From positions 1,542,026 through 1,606,025 of the forward strand of contig LR990061.1 of the NCBI GenBank assembly GCA_905147135.1: a stretch of DNA of 64,000 nt, read 5' to 3'. Each line of letters starts with the position of its first letter. Within the stretch, counting starts at the first letter, position 1. The stretch comes from Blastobasis lacticolella. Lineage: Eukaryota > Arthropoda > Insecta > Lepidoptera > Blastobasidae. Position numbers and translations under genes: made by a program. The notes beneath the pieces were generated by a model. That model saw only the letters and a list, made by a program, of their open reading frames with translations. It had not been told where the DNA came from and ran no database searches. Below are positions 28,140 through 37,069 of the stretch, piece by piece.

Positions 28140-28795
28140 AAATAAACTTTAGAAACTGGCTTCGAAAAAACTTGGCGTGCTTAACCGGTCCAGGCGATAC
28201 TTCACCCCAGGGCAGCGCCTGCTGCTGTACAAGGCACAGGTGCGGCCTCATATGGAGTATTGTTCCCATCTTTAGGCCGGCGAAACTGCCGACCTGCTTA
28301 ATCCTTTGGACTCCGTACAGAGACGCGCCGTACGAATTGTCGACGATCCCATACAAACAAGCAAGTTAGAACCACTGGCTAACCGAAGGGACTTTGGCTC
28401 CCTGTGTGTGTTCTATCGGCTATACAATGGGGAGTGTTCCGAGGAACTTTTCGATCTGGTGCCCACAGCACAATTCCGCCATCGCACCACCCGCCGTGGG
28501 CTGGGTACTCATCCCCACTACGTAGACCTTCTGTTGGTCACCACGCGAAGGTTCGAAAGAACGTTTCTCGCTCGTACGATTCGGATGTGGAATGAGCTCC
28601 CAGCCACAGTGTTTCCTTTGGACTATGACATGGGATCGTTCAAGAGGTATATTAGAGGTCTCTTTAGAGGCGGGCAACGCATTGGTGACTCCCCTGGTGT
28701 TGCCGATGTCCATAGGCGCCGGTGACCACTTTCCATCAGGTGGCCCGCTTGCCTGTTTGTCTGCTAAGTAACATAAAAAAAAAAAAAAAAAGGTA
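28140..28795 (+). mobile_element. LINE-G, 5'-truncated insertion with poly-A
   Basis: Contains the ORF remnant 28153-28725, a short 3' UTR (CACTTTCCATCAGGTGGCC, TTGTCTGCTAAGTAACAT) and a 17-base poly-A. AAACTTT occurs just before the start (28144) and after the poly-A (28800), a weak candidate target duplication. Confidence 0.8.
28153..28725 (+). pseudogene. LINE-G ORF2 C-terminal 190 codons, one nonsense change
   Basis: Reads KLASKKLGVLNRSRRYFTPG, QRLLLYKAQVRPHMEYCSHL, stop (TAG at 28273-28275), AGETADLLNPLDSVQRRAVR, IVDDPIQTSKLEPLANRRDF, GSLCVFYRLYNGECSEELFD and ends RGGQRIGDSPGVADVHRRR. YK..V.P..EYCSH.W and RMWNELP...FK..I are standard for the region after the reverse transcriptase fingers/palm in CR1/Jockey-type LINEs. 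The family has Trp where the stop is (TGG to TAG). No frameshift was seen in 570 bases, so the insertion is fairly recent. The endonuclease and polymerase core are absent. Confidence 0.85.
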
Positions 28796-28799
28796 CCAC

Positions 28800-29350
28800 A
28801 AACTTTTGTGATCTGGCGCCGGCGGCGTCTCTTGTTGACAACAACATTACATTTCAAAATAGTGTCATTTTGCCACCGGATTTTCCATTAAATCCACAGG
28901 CATACTTCATCTCCGGCCGAATCGTCACTTACTCTTACTCTCATAGCTGAGATGGCGTTCAAATGCCTGTCTAGTCTAATATAAAAAAGAAGCTTATAAA
29001 ACACTTCGCTTTTCCATCTGCTAGCTCCCGGCCCACAATATCTAGAACAAAACATAAATACGTGACAACATATACGCCGCGATGTCATAAAAGGTTCACA
29101 GGTTACGTGCGCTTGTTAATAATTAATTTGTTTGTATAATATTATGTATGTAAGCTTATGTACGTAGGTATGTATTTCGCATGCGACATGACAATGATGT
29201 CGGTTTAAAAATTCAAAGGCCATGTACAAGCTTTATGTGTTTCGTGCCCAATATTTTTGATGAGTTTTTCTCACGTACTCGCGTCGTGGCTTATCTACCT
29301 TCCTTTTTATGCGTGTAAAGGCATTTGCTTGTTTCACTTCTGTGCTTGTA
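28800..29350. other. no recognised feature
   Basis: Unmarked; no long open frame of interest. Confidence 0.5.
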
Positions 29351-29356
29351 TTAAAG

Positions 29357-29918
29357 AAGGGCCCTATTCTTGACCCGGTTGTATCCTCTCGCGATCTAGC
29401 GCTCTCCTTCTAATGCCTGTCTTGTATCTCTAGTAGATATGTTCGTTATATTAGATAACGGATATATTATAACGGTATAGAAATATACTTATAACACCTA
29501 ATATTAATACATAATATTTTCTGCTACTAATATATTATAACACTATATAATTATAATACTATTGTGTTATATTTTCTGTTATATTCTGTTATCTATGCGA
29601 TTAATGTCGTCGAAAGGCGCAAAACTAATGTTTGTACGTGGTAATACAAATATATTGATTAATAATGCATTTTTATATAAATCAACAGTATATAATAATA
29701 CAAACTGAAAAACGGCGACCGTTATACGGTACATAAAATTATATTAGGGTGTTATATTATAACGTTAAAAATAACGTAATTTTTTTTTAATAGCATAACG
29801 TAACTTTACTTTACTTGAACTCGCTGTCTAATTGCTTTTTTTTCTAGATCTCGCGCTCGCTTGCGCTACCTATCTCTTTCACACACGTGGTATGTTTCGT
29901 TTCAAAAATAGGTCCCTT
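29357..29918. mobile_element. AT-rich TIR element
   Basis: AAGGGCCCTATTCTTGA (29357-29373) and TCAAAAATAGGTCCCTT (29902-29918) are inverted ends with two differences in 17. Just inside, GATCTAGCGCTC on the left and CTAGATCTCGCGCTCGC on the right add a second GC-rich inverted patch. The 450-bp core is almost pure A/T with many TATAATATA-type runs and no ORF. Confidence 0.55.
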
Positions 29919-30104
29919 GGACGATTCGGAATCCATATCCTATAATAAGTTACGTAAACGTAAGACAAAGTTAATAAACTAGTAGCTCGTGAGCTAGGTA
30001 TGAACGTCATATGAGAAAAGAAAGCTCTGCCAATCCTTTTTGTTTTTTGCACACAAGCACCCTGGTTCACAAACAGCACGTCTTGTCGTATAGTAGCTTT
30101 ATTA

Positions 30105-30350
30105 TGCATTCTCACAGTGCGCACTGCGTATAATACGGCTCATGATTGGTCAATTGCATTCATTTTGATGGACGCATAGTGCCAAGTATTGACAGTTAGA
30201 AGTTGGAACCCTGTAACTTCGCGCACACTGTCAGAACTCATACTAACGTTTCTGAATACAAACGAAAATGTAGTTTCTGAATCTAAGCCTACTCCTCGTC
30301 CCAACCTGCCTAACCTACTAAAGCCTCGGCCATACTGTTGCAACCCACCC
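30105..30350 (+). repeat. R-K repeat and adjacent repeat piece
   Basis: GCACTGCGTATAATACGGC, ATGATTGGTCAATTGCATTC and GATGGACGCATAGTGCC are R-K. 30290-30350 (CCTGCCTAACCTACTAAAGC) matches 38880-38950. Confidence 0.65.
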
Positions 30351-30398
30351 TAAGAAGCTACCTATCGTAGAGTCTCGGTTTTCCCTATGTGAAAGTCA

Positions 30399-30472
30399 GT
30401 TGAATTGATATGGTTCTTAGCTTTGTTTCATTAAAATCAGTTCGGTAGCTTAGATAATATTTGAGTAGGTAT
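30399..30472 (-). mobile_element. R-J fragment
   Basis: TGGTTCTTAGCTTTGTTTCA and TTAAAATCAGTTCGGTAGC are the reverse of the R-J segment CCGATTTTAATGAAAC. Confidence 0.6.
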
Positions 30473-30474
30473 AT

Positions 30475-30820
30475 GTAGGTAAACTAGGTTAACCTATTTC
30501 CTGTCGGTTACACGAACCAAAATGCAATATCCCACTCAAATACCGCATAATAATACGGGGAGCGTAAATCTCTTCAAACGGTACCCGCAAAATATGTTTA
30601 CCAAATAAATCGAACCTAAAACTACCCTTTAAATTAGAGGGGATTCCCCTCTCTGTCGACGTTAACTGGGCAATAAATACACGCAGAGCGATACGATTCG
30701 GCGCGAAAGTGAAGGTAGGTGGATGGCTTCATTTCGTCGTGTGGTTGAACCGGGTGTGTAGAAGCATATATTTGTAACTACCTACATTTTTCTCTATAAA
30801 ATAAATCATATAAAATGATT
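30475..30820. other. no recognised feature
   Basis: Unmarked sequence. Confidence 0.5.
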
Positions 30821-30824
30821 GTGC

Positions 30825-31138
30825 TGTCGCCCTGTCGATGAGGGCCCGGGGTCCGCCTTCACCATGCTCCAGTATTTGGCAGATCAGATAATTACAGTGG
30901 AGCGACTGCCATATGATCCTTGACCCTGCTACAAGGGGAACCTGAACAGATGGGATCATGGTTACACATTCAGTGGCCTGAATGTGCGGTTTCATCACGA
31001 TGTTTTCCCGCAACGTTAGGGCCTCGGTTAGCATTCAACTAACAATGAGACTCATTGGTACATGACCGCAGTGGGATTCGAACCCGGTATATCTCGCTTA
31101 CGAGTCGGATACCTTAACCACTCGGCCACCGACGCTCC
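30825..31138 (-). mobile_element. SINE-A, nearly complete
   Basis: GAGGGCCCGGGGTCCGCC, CAGTATTTGGCAGATCAG, TACACATTCAGTGGCCTGAA, B box GGGATTCGAACCCGG (reverse) and CACTCGGCCACCGACGCTCC. The last tail bases and CCGGGACATTAACG block are missing. Confidence 0.85.
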
Positions 31139-31220
31139 GTTAATTGTAATTTATCGTAATATTTGGGGTTATGTGGTACCTAAGACCAGGACCAGTAGTT
31201 TTACTGATTCCGTAATTTTA

Positions 31221-31576
31221 TATACATACATACATACATACATACCGCTCGCCATCGACAGGGAGTTCATCCTCACACCTTGGAGCCAAATTGGTCGCGA
31301 ACTGTGCGGTTCCAAAGGAACTTTCTCCCACGCACACTAAGGTTGTAGAATGAACTACCTGGAGAGGTTTTCCCTGGAGAGTACAACATGGAGTTCTTCA
31401 AGAAAGGGGTTAAAAGGTTTTTACGGGGTCGACAACGCGTGGGTGATGCCCCTGGTATTGCAAACGTTCATAGGCTGCGGTGACTGCTTACCGTCAGGCA
31501 GGCCGCAAGCTTGATTGCCACCTTAGTGGTATAAAAAAAAATACATACACACATACATACATACATACATACTTTA
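31221..31576. repeat. (ATAC)n microsatellite split by LINE-E
   Basis: ATACATACATAC runs at 31221-31245 and 31541-31572 flank the LINE-E. They are either the duplicated target or a split original tract. Confidence 0.85.
31246..31540 (+). mobile_element. LINE-E 3' end inserted in a microsatellite
   Basis: CGCTCGCCATCGACAGGG, GCACACTAAGGTTGTAGAAT (RLWN coding changed to a stop: TGG to TAG), TTCTTCAAGAAAGGGG, ACAACGCGTGGGTGATGC and TTAGTGGTATAAAAAAAA. Very similar to 24846-25173. Confidence 0.85.
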
Positions 31577-31599
31577 ACCTAATTATCATATTTATCATT

Positions 31600-32300
31600 G
31601 ACACGATAAGAAGAAGAAGACCAATTCGATAAAAGATCGACATTTTATAGATATGGAACTATGAACACTATAAGAAAGCAAAGCAAAAGTTAAACTTATC
31701 ACTCCCACTTAACCCTGTAACTCATAATCTCTATACTCCGAGTGATATGCCTCTCAACATCAAAGACCCCGAATTCCTGACGAAAACCGCTCCAGGACAG
31801 CCCGTTTAATCTAAAGTTGGAAATATATTAGAACCAATTATTATTAACTTAAGTATAGGAAGCACGTGCCATATCTTCTGTACAAGAGTACAGTATACCT
31901 CCGAAGTTCGTCAATCAACGGAGTTACGTGGCTCTAAAAATAGCGGACGCCTCGTGGAGCCTCCGTACCATTTTAGATTATATAGATTTGCGTCTTGAAA
32001 TATCTGCACGGTCCAAGGGTCAAAGGTTCATCGCTCTTATTGGTTGGCTTCGAATTTGCGTAATACCTACATGTATTAAGGTAGGTACATAATCTCAAAC
32101 ATGATTTCACCGTTTATTGAATCGCTGGTATGAGCTTAAGTTCTTTCAAGGTAAAGGTAATCCTTTACCTTGAAAGGGCTGCTTATGAAAATAGTTGAAT
32201 TATATTCAAAGTGTAGTACGTACCTCGAGGGATCCGTCCGTCAGTCGCTTTTTATTATTAACCTCAACGTAAAAAAGGGGTTTTTAAATTTGAAGTTAGC
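31600..32300. other. unmarked apart from a hairpin
   Basis: See the 15-bp perfect hairpin at 32143-32176. No gene recognised. Confidence 0.45.
32143..32176. repeat. perfect 15-bp hairpin with TAAT loop
   Basis: CTTTCAAGGTAAAGG, TAAT, CCTTTACCTTGAAAG. No U-run follows and this is eukaryotic DNA, so a bacterial-type terminator is not implied. Confidence 0.85.
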
Positions 32301-32346
32301 CGGCCCTCTTGCGCGAGAGCACAACAGGGACATTAATGCCAAAATG
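32301..32346 (+). mobile_element. SINE-A tail
   Basis: GGCCCTCTTGCGCGAGAGC, ACAACAGGGACATTAATGCC, AAAATGATCGATC. Terminal 45 bases only. Confidence 0.7.
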
Positions 32347-32387
32347 ATCGATCAGCAATCTTTGAAATATTTGACTACAATGTTAAT

Positions 32388-32450
32388 ATCATATGATTAT
32401 ATTAGATGGGACTTACAAGTACTTTTCGATTTGTTTTCCTGACATTTCGA
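32388..32450 (+). repeat. short dispersed repeat
   Basis: TATATTAGATGGGACTTAC and CTTTTCGATTTGTTTTCCTG match 6087-6146. Confidence 0.5.
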
Positions 32451-32454
32451 TAAC

Positions 32455-32835
32455 CTACTTCTAATATAATAATATGTGTAAGTTTAGTTTTAAACAAACA
32501 ATGTTAATATCGCTGATTTAGCTCGACGTTGCTGGATTGACTTGACTAGGCCTAGTTTGGCTCGACATGCCTTTACTTGACTGACATAGCCCACCGTGCA
32601 ACCCACACCCATAAATGGTGACCAATAATTGTTTTCAAAAATGCCAACTCAAGCAACCCACAGCGACAGTCGGCCATCTTGCGAGAACGAATGAAAACGA
32701 TAACGTGAAGGATAATCTGGCCGATCGGCCACTGGGCCTCCAAATGACAATGGGCTTGACAAAGTTCATCTGACGTCGCTACTCTGCCTTGTGGCCCTGT
32801 GACCTTTAAGATGCGTCTCGGGTGTGAGCGAAAGC
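32455..32835. other. no recognised feature
   Basis: Unmarked spacer. Confidence 0.5.
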
Positions 32836-32840
32836 GGGTA

Positions 32841-33091
32841 GAGCTCGTCTAATCTTAAATGACGCGCCCCACTATCGCATTAACGCACACAAGCAAGTTT
32901 AAAATATGGACGCAATACATGCACAAATGCCGTTGTAATTGGTCATTCAGTTGCCGGTGAGATTCAAACGTAGCAGAACGCGTCGTTCATTGGCTCCCAC
33001 ACAGATGAAGTGTCGTTATCAATATTTGCACTCACACATCGAAATCAACTAACTAAGTAGTGGGGCGCGTCATTTTAGATTAGACGAGCTC
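32841..33091 (-). mobile_element. MITE-D copy 3
   Basis: Reverse orientation relative to the other two. GAGCTCGTCTAATCTTAAAT to TTAGATTAGACGAGCTC, TA flanks at 32839-32840 and 33092-33093. 251 bp, the same length as copy 1. Confidence 0.85.
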
Positions 33092-33114
33092 TATTTTTAT
33101 CTATACCTATACTT

Positions 33115-33440
33115 CTATACTTACATTACAAAGAGGAAAGATTTACTTGTTTGTTGGTTTGTTTGTTTGTAATGGATTAACTCAAAAAACTACTTAACTG
33201 GTTTTAATAGCGAGTAGCATAGGCTATATTTAATCTTCGAAAAATTAGAGATCCCTAGGAAAATTGCAATGACATAATCCAAGGTATCAAAATGTATCTT
33301 CGCGCATAACTTCAGAACAAACTGCGGAACCGTATTTAATTCGGGAGGTGTCTTTTCTTCAGAGTTTGTCTATTGGCTTTGGCGGCATATAAGTTCATAC
33401 TCAAACAATATTTTTTTCGCCACAATCAGTATAGTTTGTC
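33115..33440. repeat. dispersed repeat with Helitron-like start
   Basis: CTATACTTACATTACAAAGA, GGAAAGATTTACTTGTTTG and CTTAACTGGTTTTAATAGC belong to a repeat type common in insect genomes; a shorter relative is at 27145. No end could be fixed. Confidence 0.4.
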
Positions 33441-33444
33441 GCCT

Positions 33445-33814
33445 TCAATTAATTATAAATAAATAAATAAATTTCGTCTTTCTCCACTGAAATTTACTTT
33501 CCATTAACTATATCTAAGTCGCCATCACCTATTACTCGCTACCCCGCCAAGGAATCCGCTGGGTTCGCCTAACTACCCTCGATATTAAAAATGATAATTC
33601 CACCCCTAACCTTAATATAGCCTTATTGGCCCAGATTGGGGCCCACTTACACTTACAACAATCTTCCTAATATTGTAATTTGTAAAGGTGTCTGTACATA
33701 GCAATGTTACGTAAGGCCGTAGCGAAGGAGGCTGGCTATTTTCCTATTCGCTATTTGAGCAACGGTGTTGTTGAGGTAAGTAACGGATTAGTATTATCCC
33801 TAGTGGTGCAGCTA
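33445..33814. other. no recognised feature
   Basis: Unmarked spacer. Confidence 0.5.
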
Positions 33815-33875
33815 GTGTTCATAGGCAGTGGTGACCACTGTCCATCAGGTGGCCCGCTTGCATTGACATAAAAAT
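33815..33875 (+). mobile_element. LINE-G 3' scrap
   Basis: TGTTCATAGGCAGTGGTGAC, CACTGTCCATCAGGTGGCCC, GCTTGCATTGACATAAAAA. Confidence 0.6.
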
Positions 33876-33879
33876 GCGA

Positions 33880-35000
33880 GTATTTTAACTATTTATATTT
33901 TTTATTTTTGTTTATTTATTTATTTAATCATACACAAATACATCGCCTTTACAGGTCAACCCAATACGACGATGTCATAAACATTAATACACATGTTACT
34001 TTGCACAAAATCGTGATAACAATTCATTCATATTGGTAATTCACAACAATGTCCCTTATATAATTTCAATACCTCCAATGTCATTAATAAAAAAAAAAAA
34101 TTACATTAATTTAAAAAGTACATATGTAGTGATTTGGAGCAATAAGGCCTTCTTTGCTCCCCAGCTCTCTCTTATTGATTTTAACTGTACCTATGTTGTA
34201 TTAGAATGAGTCTTTCATACGTATATCAAAATTTTTCATACATGCCATGCTCGTCAGTTTGGGGTTCTTAATCTGTAAATGTTTTTCAATATCCCCTTAC
34301 AACGCTTAAATTCACTCCTGCCATAAATATATTTTTCATTAATCTTCTAATTTGTCATTAATGCAGTCAAGAGCATAAACACTTACCCAAAACCAGTATA
34401 AGATGAGCTAGTGTCTCTATAGACGCGCATAGCAATGTTAGCTCCATTTATACTAGTTTTAGTAGGTATATTCACATACACTGGCTTCTGTACTGTACCC
34501 TACTGTATACCTCACCCACTAACTAAACCATTACAAGGAATTAAATATTCAAATGCCACGCGAAAACCTTACATAGCTAATTTTAACTTCAAATATAGCC
34601 ATTTTATTTCTATATTTTTTGAGCAAACTGCAACATAGATGCAAGGTTTTATTGGCCATGTGAATAAAAATGGAAGTGCATTTTATTTCTGCATATCTAC
34701 TAAACCAATCCAAACCGAGACCGAGACCGTAAAAATAAAATAAAAATTTTAACACACCCAGTTCTTCGGGAATTGACGAATGCAAATCCGAATGGAATAT
34801 TCAATTGACGGATTGGACAGTGTGCGCTACCCTTTACAATTTTAAGGTGTCGTGAAATTGGGTTGGTTCGCTGAATTTTTATTGGCTACAGATTTTGTCT
34901 AAGTTCATTTGGTTTAGTTTTGCGGTGAAACGGAAATGTTCTTAATTTTAATACCTACATACTTACCATTATATATTTCATATATATTGCGGTAAATATT
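33880..35000. other. no recognised feature
   Basis: 1.1 kb of AT-rich DNA. Open frames at 34435-34638 and 34549-34785 overlap on opposite strands and show no known domain. Confidence 0.5.
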
Positions 35001-35004
35001 TAAG

Positions 35005-35332
35005 GAGTATCGGAGGCCTAGTAGTAAAAGTATCCGACTCGAAAGTGAGAGGTACCGTTGCGGCCATGTACCAACGACTCTTTTCTGAGTGACGTACATT
35101 AGTTGACTACTAACCGATGCTCTTACAGTGAGGAAAAACATCGTGATGAAACCTGCACATTCGGGTAACTGAATGTGTAACCATAATCCAATCTGGTCAG
35201 GTTCCCTTGGTACCAGAGTTACAAAGGTCAGATGGCAGTCGTTCCACTGTAATTATCTGATCTGCTTATGATCAAGGCGGGCCCCAGGCTCTCATGCCTC
35301 TCATAACCGGGTCATTAATGCCAATATGATTA
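35005..35332 (+). mobile_element. SINE-A, diverged
   Basis: GAGTATCGGAGGCCTAGTAG, GTATCCGACTCGAAAGTGAG, GAGGTACCGTTGCGGCCATG (B box lost by deletion), CTCTTACAGTGAGGAAAAAC, AATGCCAATATGATTATC. Confidence 0.8.
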
Positions 35333-35374
35333 TCTTTTTATAAGCCACCGCTTGCAAACCGAACGGAAAACGCA

Positions 35375-35510
35375 AGCCAGATTGGATCATGATTACACAT
35401 TCAGTCGGCTGAATGTGCAGGATTCATCACAATGTTTTCCCTCATCGTAAGAGTATCGGTTAGCATTCAACTAATGTACGTAACTCAGAAAAGAGTCATT
35501 GGTACATGGT
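35375..35510 (-). mobile_element. SINE-A 5' body, inverted next to the previous copy
   Basis: CAGATTGGATCATGATTACA, TCAGTCGGCTGAATGTGC, CCTCATCGTAAGAGTATCGG and ACTCAGAAAAGAGTCATTGG. Tail-to-tail with 35005-35332, giving an inverted pair. Confidence 0.75.
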
Positions 35511-35620
35511 CATCATGGGGCCATTATTTCATGAAAAATACATAATAACTGTTAAAAACTTTTCTATGAATTAAATCACTTTTTGTACACTAGTTCCACT
35601 TTATTATATAATTTTTATTA

Positions 35621-35659
35621 AATTGCAACCGGTTTCGAATTACTCATCTTCAGGCAATT
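35621..35659 (-). ncRNA. hammerhead ribozyme motif, left arm
   Basis: Exact reverse complement of 36214-36252. The catalytic strand is the minus strand here, so it would act only in transcripts running out of the element to the left. Confidence 0.65.
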
Positions 35660-35991
35660 ACTTTATATCTCAAAGTGGAATTTATAGTCTGACATGTGAC
35701 ACGTGTGCTAAAATATACATAGGTCAAACAGGAAGGAAGTTTAAAACAAGAATCAAAGAACATATAGCTAGCTGGAGAAAAAATACACAAACCTCGACCT
35801 TTGCGGAACACCTTAATAAAGAAAACCATATTTTTAACCCAGATAATGGCATAAAATACCTTCATATAGCTGGGAAAGGACGTAGACTAGATGGACTAGA
35901 AGCTATAGAAGTGAACAGAATGAAGAAAGATAATATAATTAATGACCAAATTTCCTTATCGACATCACCTATTTTAAATTATTTTAAATGA
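35623..35991 (+). CDS. GIY-YIG endonuclease domain of Penelope-like element (C-terminal part of Pol)
   Basis: 122-residue open frame ending at TGA 35989-35991. GIY at residues 19-21, CDTC at 25-28, YIG at 32-34, then GQTGRKFKTRIKEH with Arg38, Arg43 and His47, AEHLNKENH with His63 and His69, and LEAIEVNR with Glu93. The Cys-x2-Cys pair between GIY and YIG plus the later His pair is the zinc-binding signature peculiar to Penelope EN(+) elements; Arg and Glu are the expected nuclease residues. The domain nicks target DNA for reverse transcription. The first 15 or so residues come from the inverted terminal repeat, so the true protein began upstream and that start is artificial. No stop or frameshift interrupts the domain. 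Not functional alone without the reverse transcriptase. Confidence 0.85.
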   Translation: MQPVSNYSSSGNYFISQSGIYSLTCDTCAKIYIGQTGRKFKTRIKEHIASWRKNTQTSTFAEHLNKENHIFNPDNGIKYLHIAGKGRRLDGLEAIEVNRMKKDNIINDQISLSTSPILNYFK

Positions 35992-36213
35992 CATACCTTC
36001 GATATAATTTATATTTTTTGCCATTTACTTAAATGTATAACAATTGACATACCTTAAAAAATTTTGACTACTTGTAATTTGTATTATGTTGACATACTGT
36101 ACATTTCTCTGCACTGTGACATCCTAACATTATTGTATACTGTCGGTACCCACATCAACTTTAAATTATTATTTGTCGGTACCTACATATAGCTTGTAAT
36201 CAAAATATAAAGT

Positions 36214-36252
36214 AATTGCCTGAAGATGAGTAATTCGAAACCGGTTGCAATT
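36214..36252 (+). ncRNA. type I hammerhead ribozyme motif, right arm
   Basis: Stem I strands AATTGC (36214-36219) and GCAATT (36247-36252) pair over 6 bp. Between them: CTGAAGA (36220-36226, CUGANGA box), a short stem II TGAGTAATTC, GAAA (36237-36240), the ACCGGT palindrome as stem III and cleavage triplet ending GTT (before 36247). All core positions of the hammerhead consensus are met. Stem III has no loop, so a dimeric fold is likely, as described for PLE hammerheads. Activity is inferred, not shown. Confidence 0.7.
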
Positions 36253-36518
36253 TAATAAAAATTATATAATAAAGTGGAACTAGTGTACAAAAAGTGATTT
36301 AATTCATAATAATGGAGTTCCATCATGAAGTGACAACACAAAGTGTTAAAAACTTTTCTATCTCGTTAAGTTATAATGAATGCGACTATTTAAAGAGTTA
36401 CAGCTCCCGCTTTGACCGCTTACAATTTAGTTCTGACCGAGAGATCAATGACCTCTATTGCCTATCCATTTGTCAACAACGCATTTGTAAGAATTTAATA
36501 TTTCATTTTATCAGGTGG

Positions 36519-37068
36519 TAGGACTCTGTCAAGCCTGAGGAGTCCGCCTGGGTGAGTACCACCGCCTTATCTATTTCTGCCGCCAGGAAAAGATTTTTTT
36601 ATGTTATATGGCAGACAAACAGGGAAGCGGGCCACCTGATGGAAAGTGGTAACCGCTGCATTAGCAACACCAGGAGAGCTACCAATGCGTTGCCCGCCTC
36701 TAATATATCTCTTGAACGAACCCATGTCATAGTCCAAAGAAAACACTGTGGCTGGGAGCTCATTCGACATCCGAGTCGTACGAGCTTGCATTGTTGTGTT
36801 CCGGTTTGAAGGATAAGGTAGCCAGCGTAATTACAGGCATGAGGCTTTACAGCTTTGTCCTCACAGTGACAACGCAATTGGTTCTGTATTTTTGTTACCT
36901 GCAACCTGAATGGCGAATTCTTGTGTCGGAGGCCAAGATCCACTTCGGGTCGCTGAGTCAGCGAAGTAAATACGTAGCCTTAATCTAGGAAATCTAGGAA
37001 TTTTAGATGTTATTGACGACAATACCACTTACCATCAGGTGCGTTGTCTGCTGCTGAGTAGCATAACA
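36519..37068 (+). mobile_element. LINE-H 3' region interrupted by LINE-G
   Basis: GGTAGGACTCTGTCAAGCC, GAGTACCACCGCCTTATC, (LINE-G insertion 36590-36787), GTGTTCCGGTTTGAAGGATA, CAGGCATGAGGCTTTACAGC, CTCACAGTGACAACGCA, ACCATCAGGTGCGTTGTCTG. Compare the uninterrupted reverse copy at 61014-61320. Confidence 0.75.
36590..36787 (-). pseudogene. LINE-G ORF end nested in LINE-H
   Basis: Minus strand encodes MSNELPATVFSLDYDMGSFK, RYIRGGQRIGSSPGVAN, then the LINE-G 3' end and a poly-A at 36593-36600. Several bases are lost within the RGLFRGGQ region relative to 28153-28725. Confidence 0.75.
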
Positions 37069-37069
37069 C

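Larger units (their letters stand above)
35568..36343 (+). mobile_element. Penelope-like element, 5' truncated, inverted pLTRs
   Basis: Bounded by the 18-bp duplication. Arms 35566-35668 and 36205-36307 are 103-bp near-perfect reverse complements; the region between holds the endonuclease ORF and about 210 bases of 3' non-coding DNA. A 36-bp tail (36308-36343, ATGGAGTTCCATCATGAAG) follows the right arm, as known for PLEs, whose terminal repeats (pLTRs) can be direct or inverted and whose copies are often 5' truncated. The reverse transcriptase domain is missing. Confidence 0.85.
35550..36361. repeat. 18-bp target site duplication of the PLE
   Basis: TGTTAAAAACTTTTCTAT at 35550-35567 is repeated exactly at 36344-36361, flanking the Penelope-like element. 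Confidence 0.85.

Noticed and set aside
28420..28857. 145-codon minus-strand open frame
   Set aside because: Antisense shadow of the LINE-G ORF and its poly-A (poly-Phe stretch).
32143..32176. Rho-independent terminator
   Set aside because: No U-run after the stem and all context is eukaryotic.
35650..35865. 71-codon minus frame inside the PLE
   Set aside because: Antisense to the GIY-YIG frame, which has the conserved motifs.
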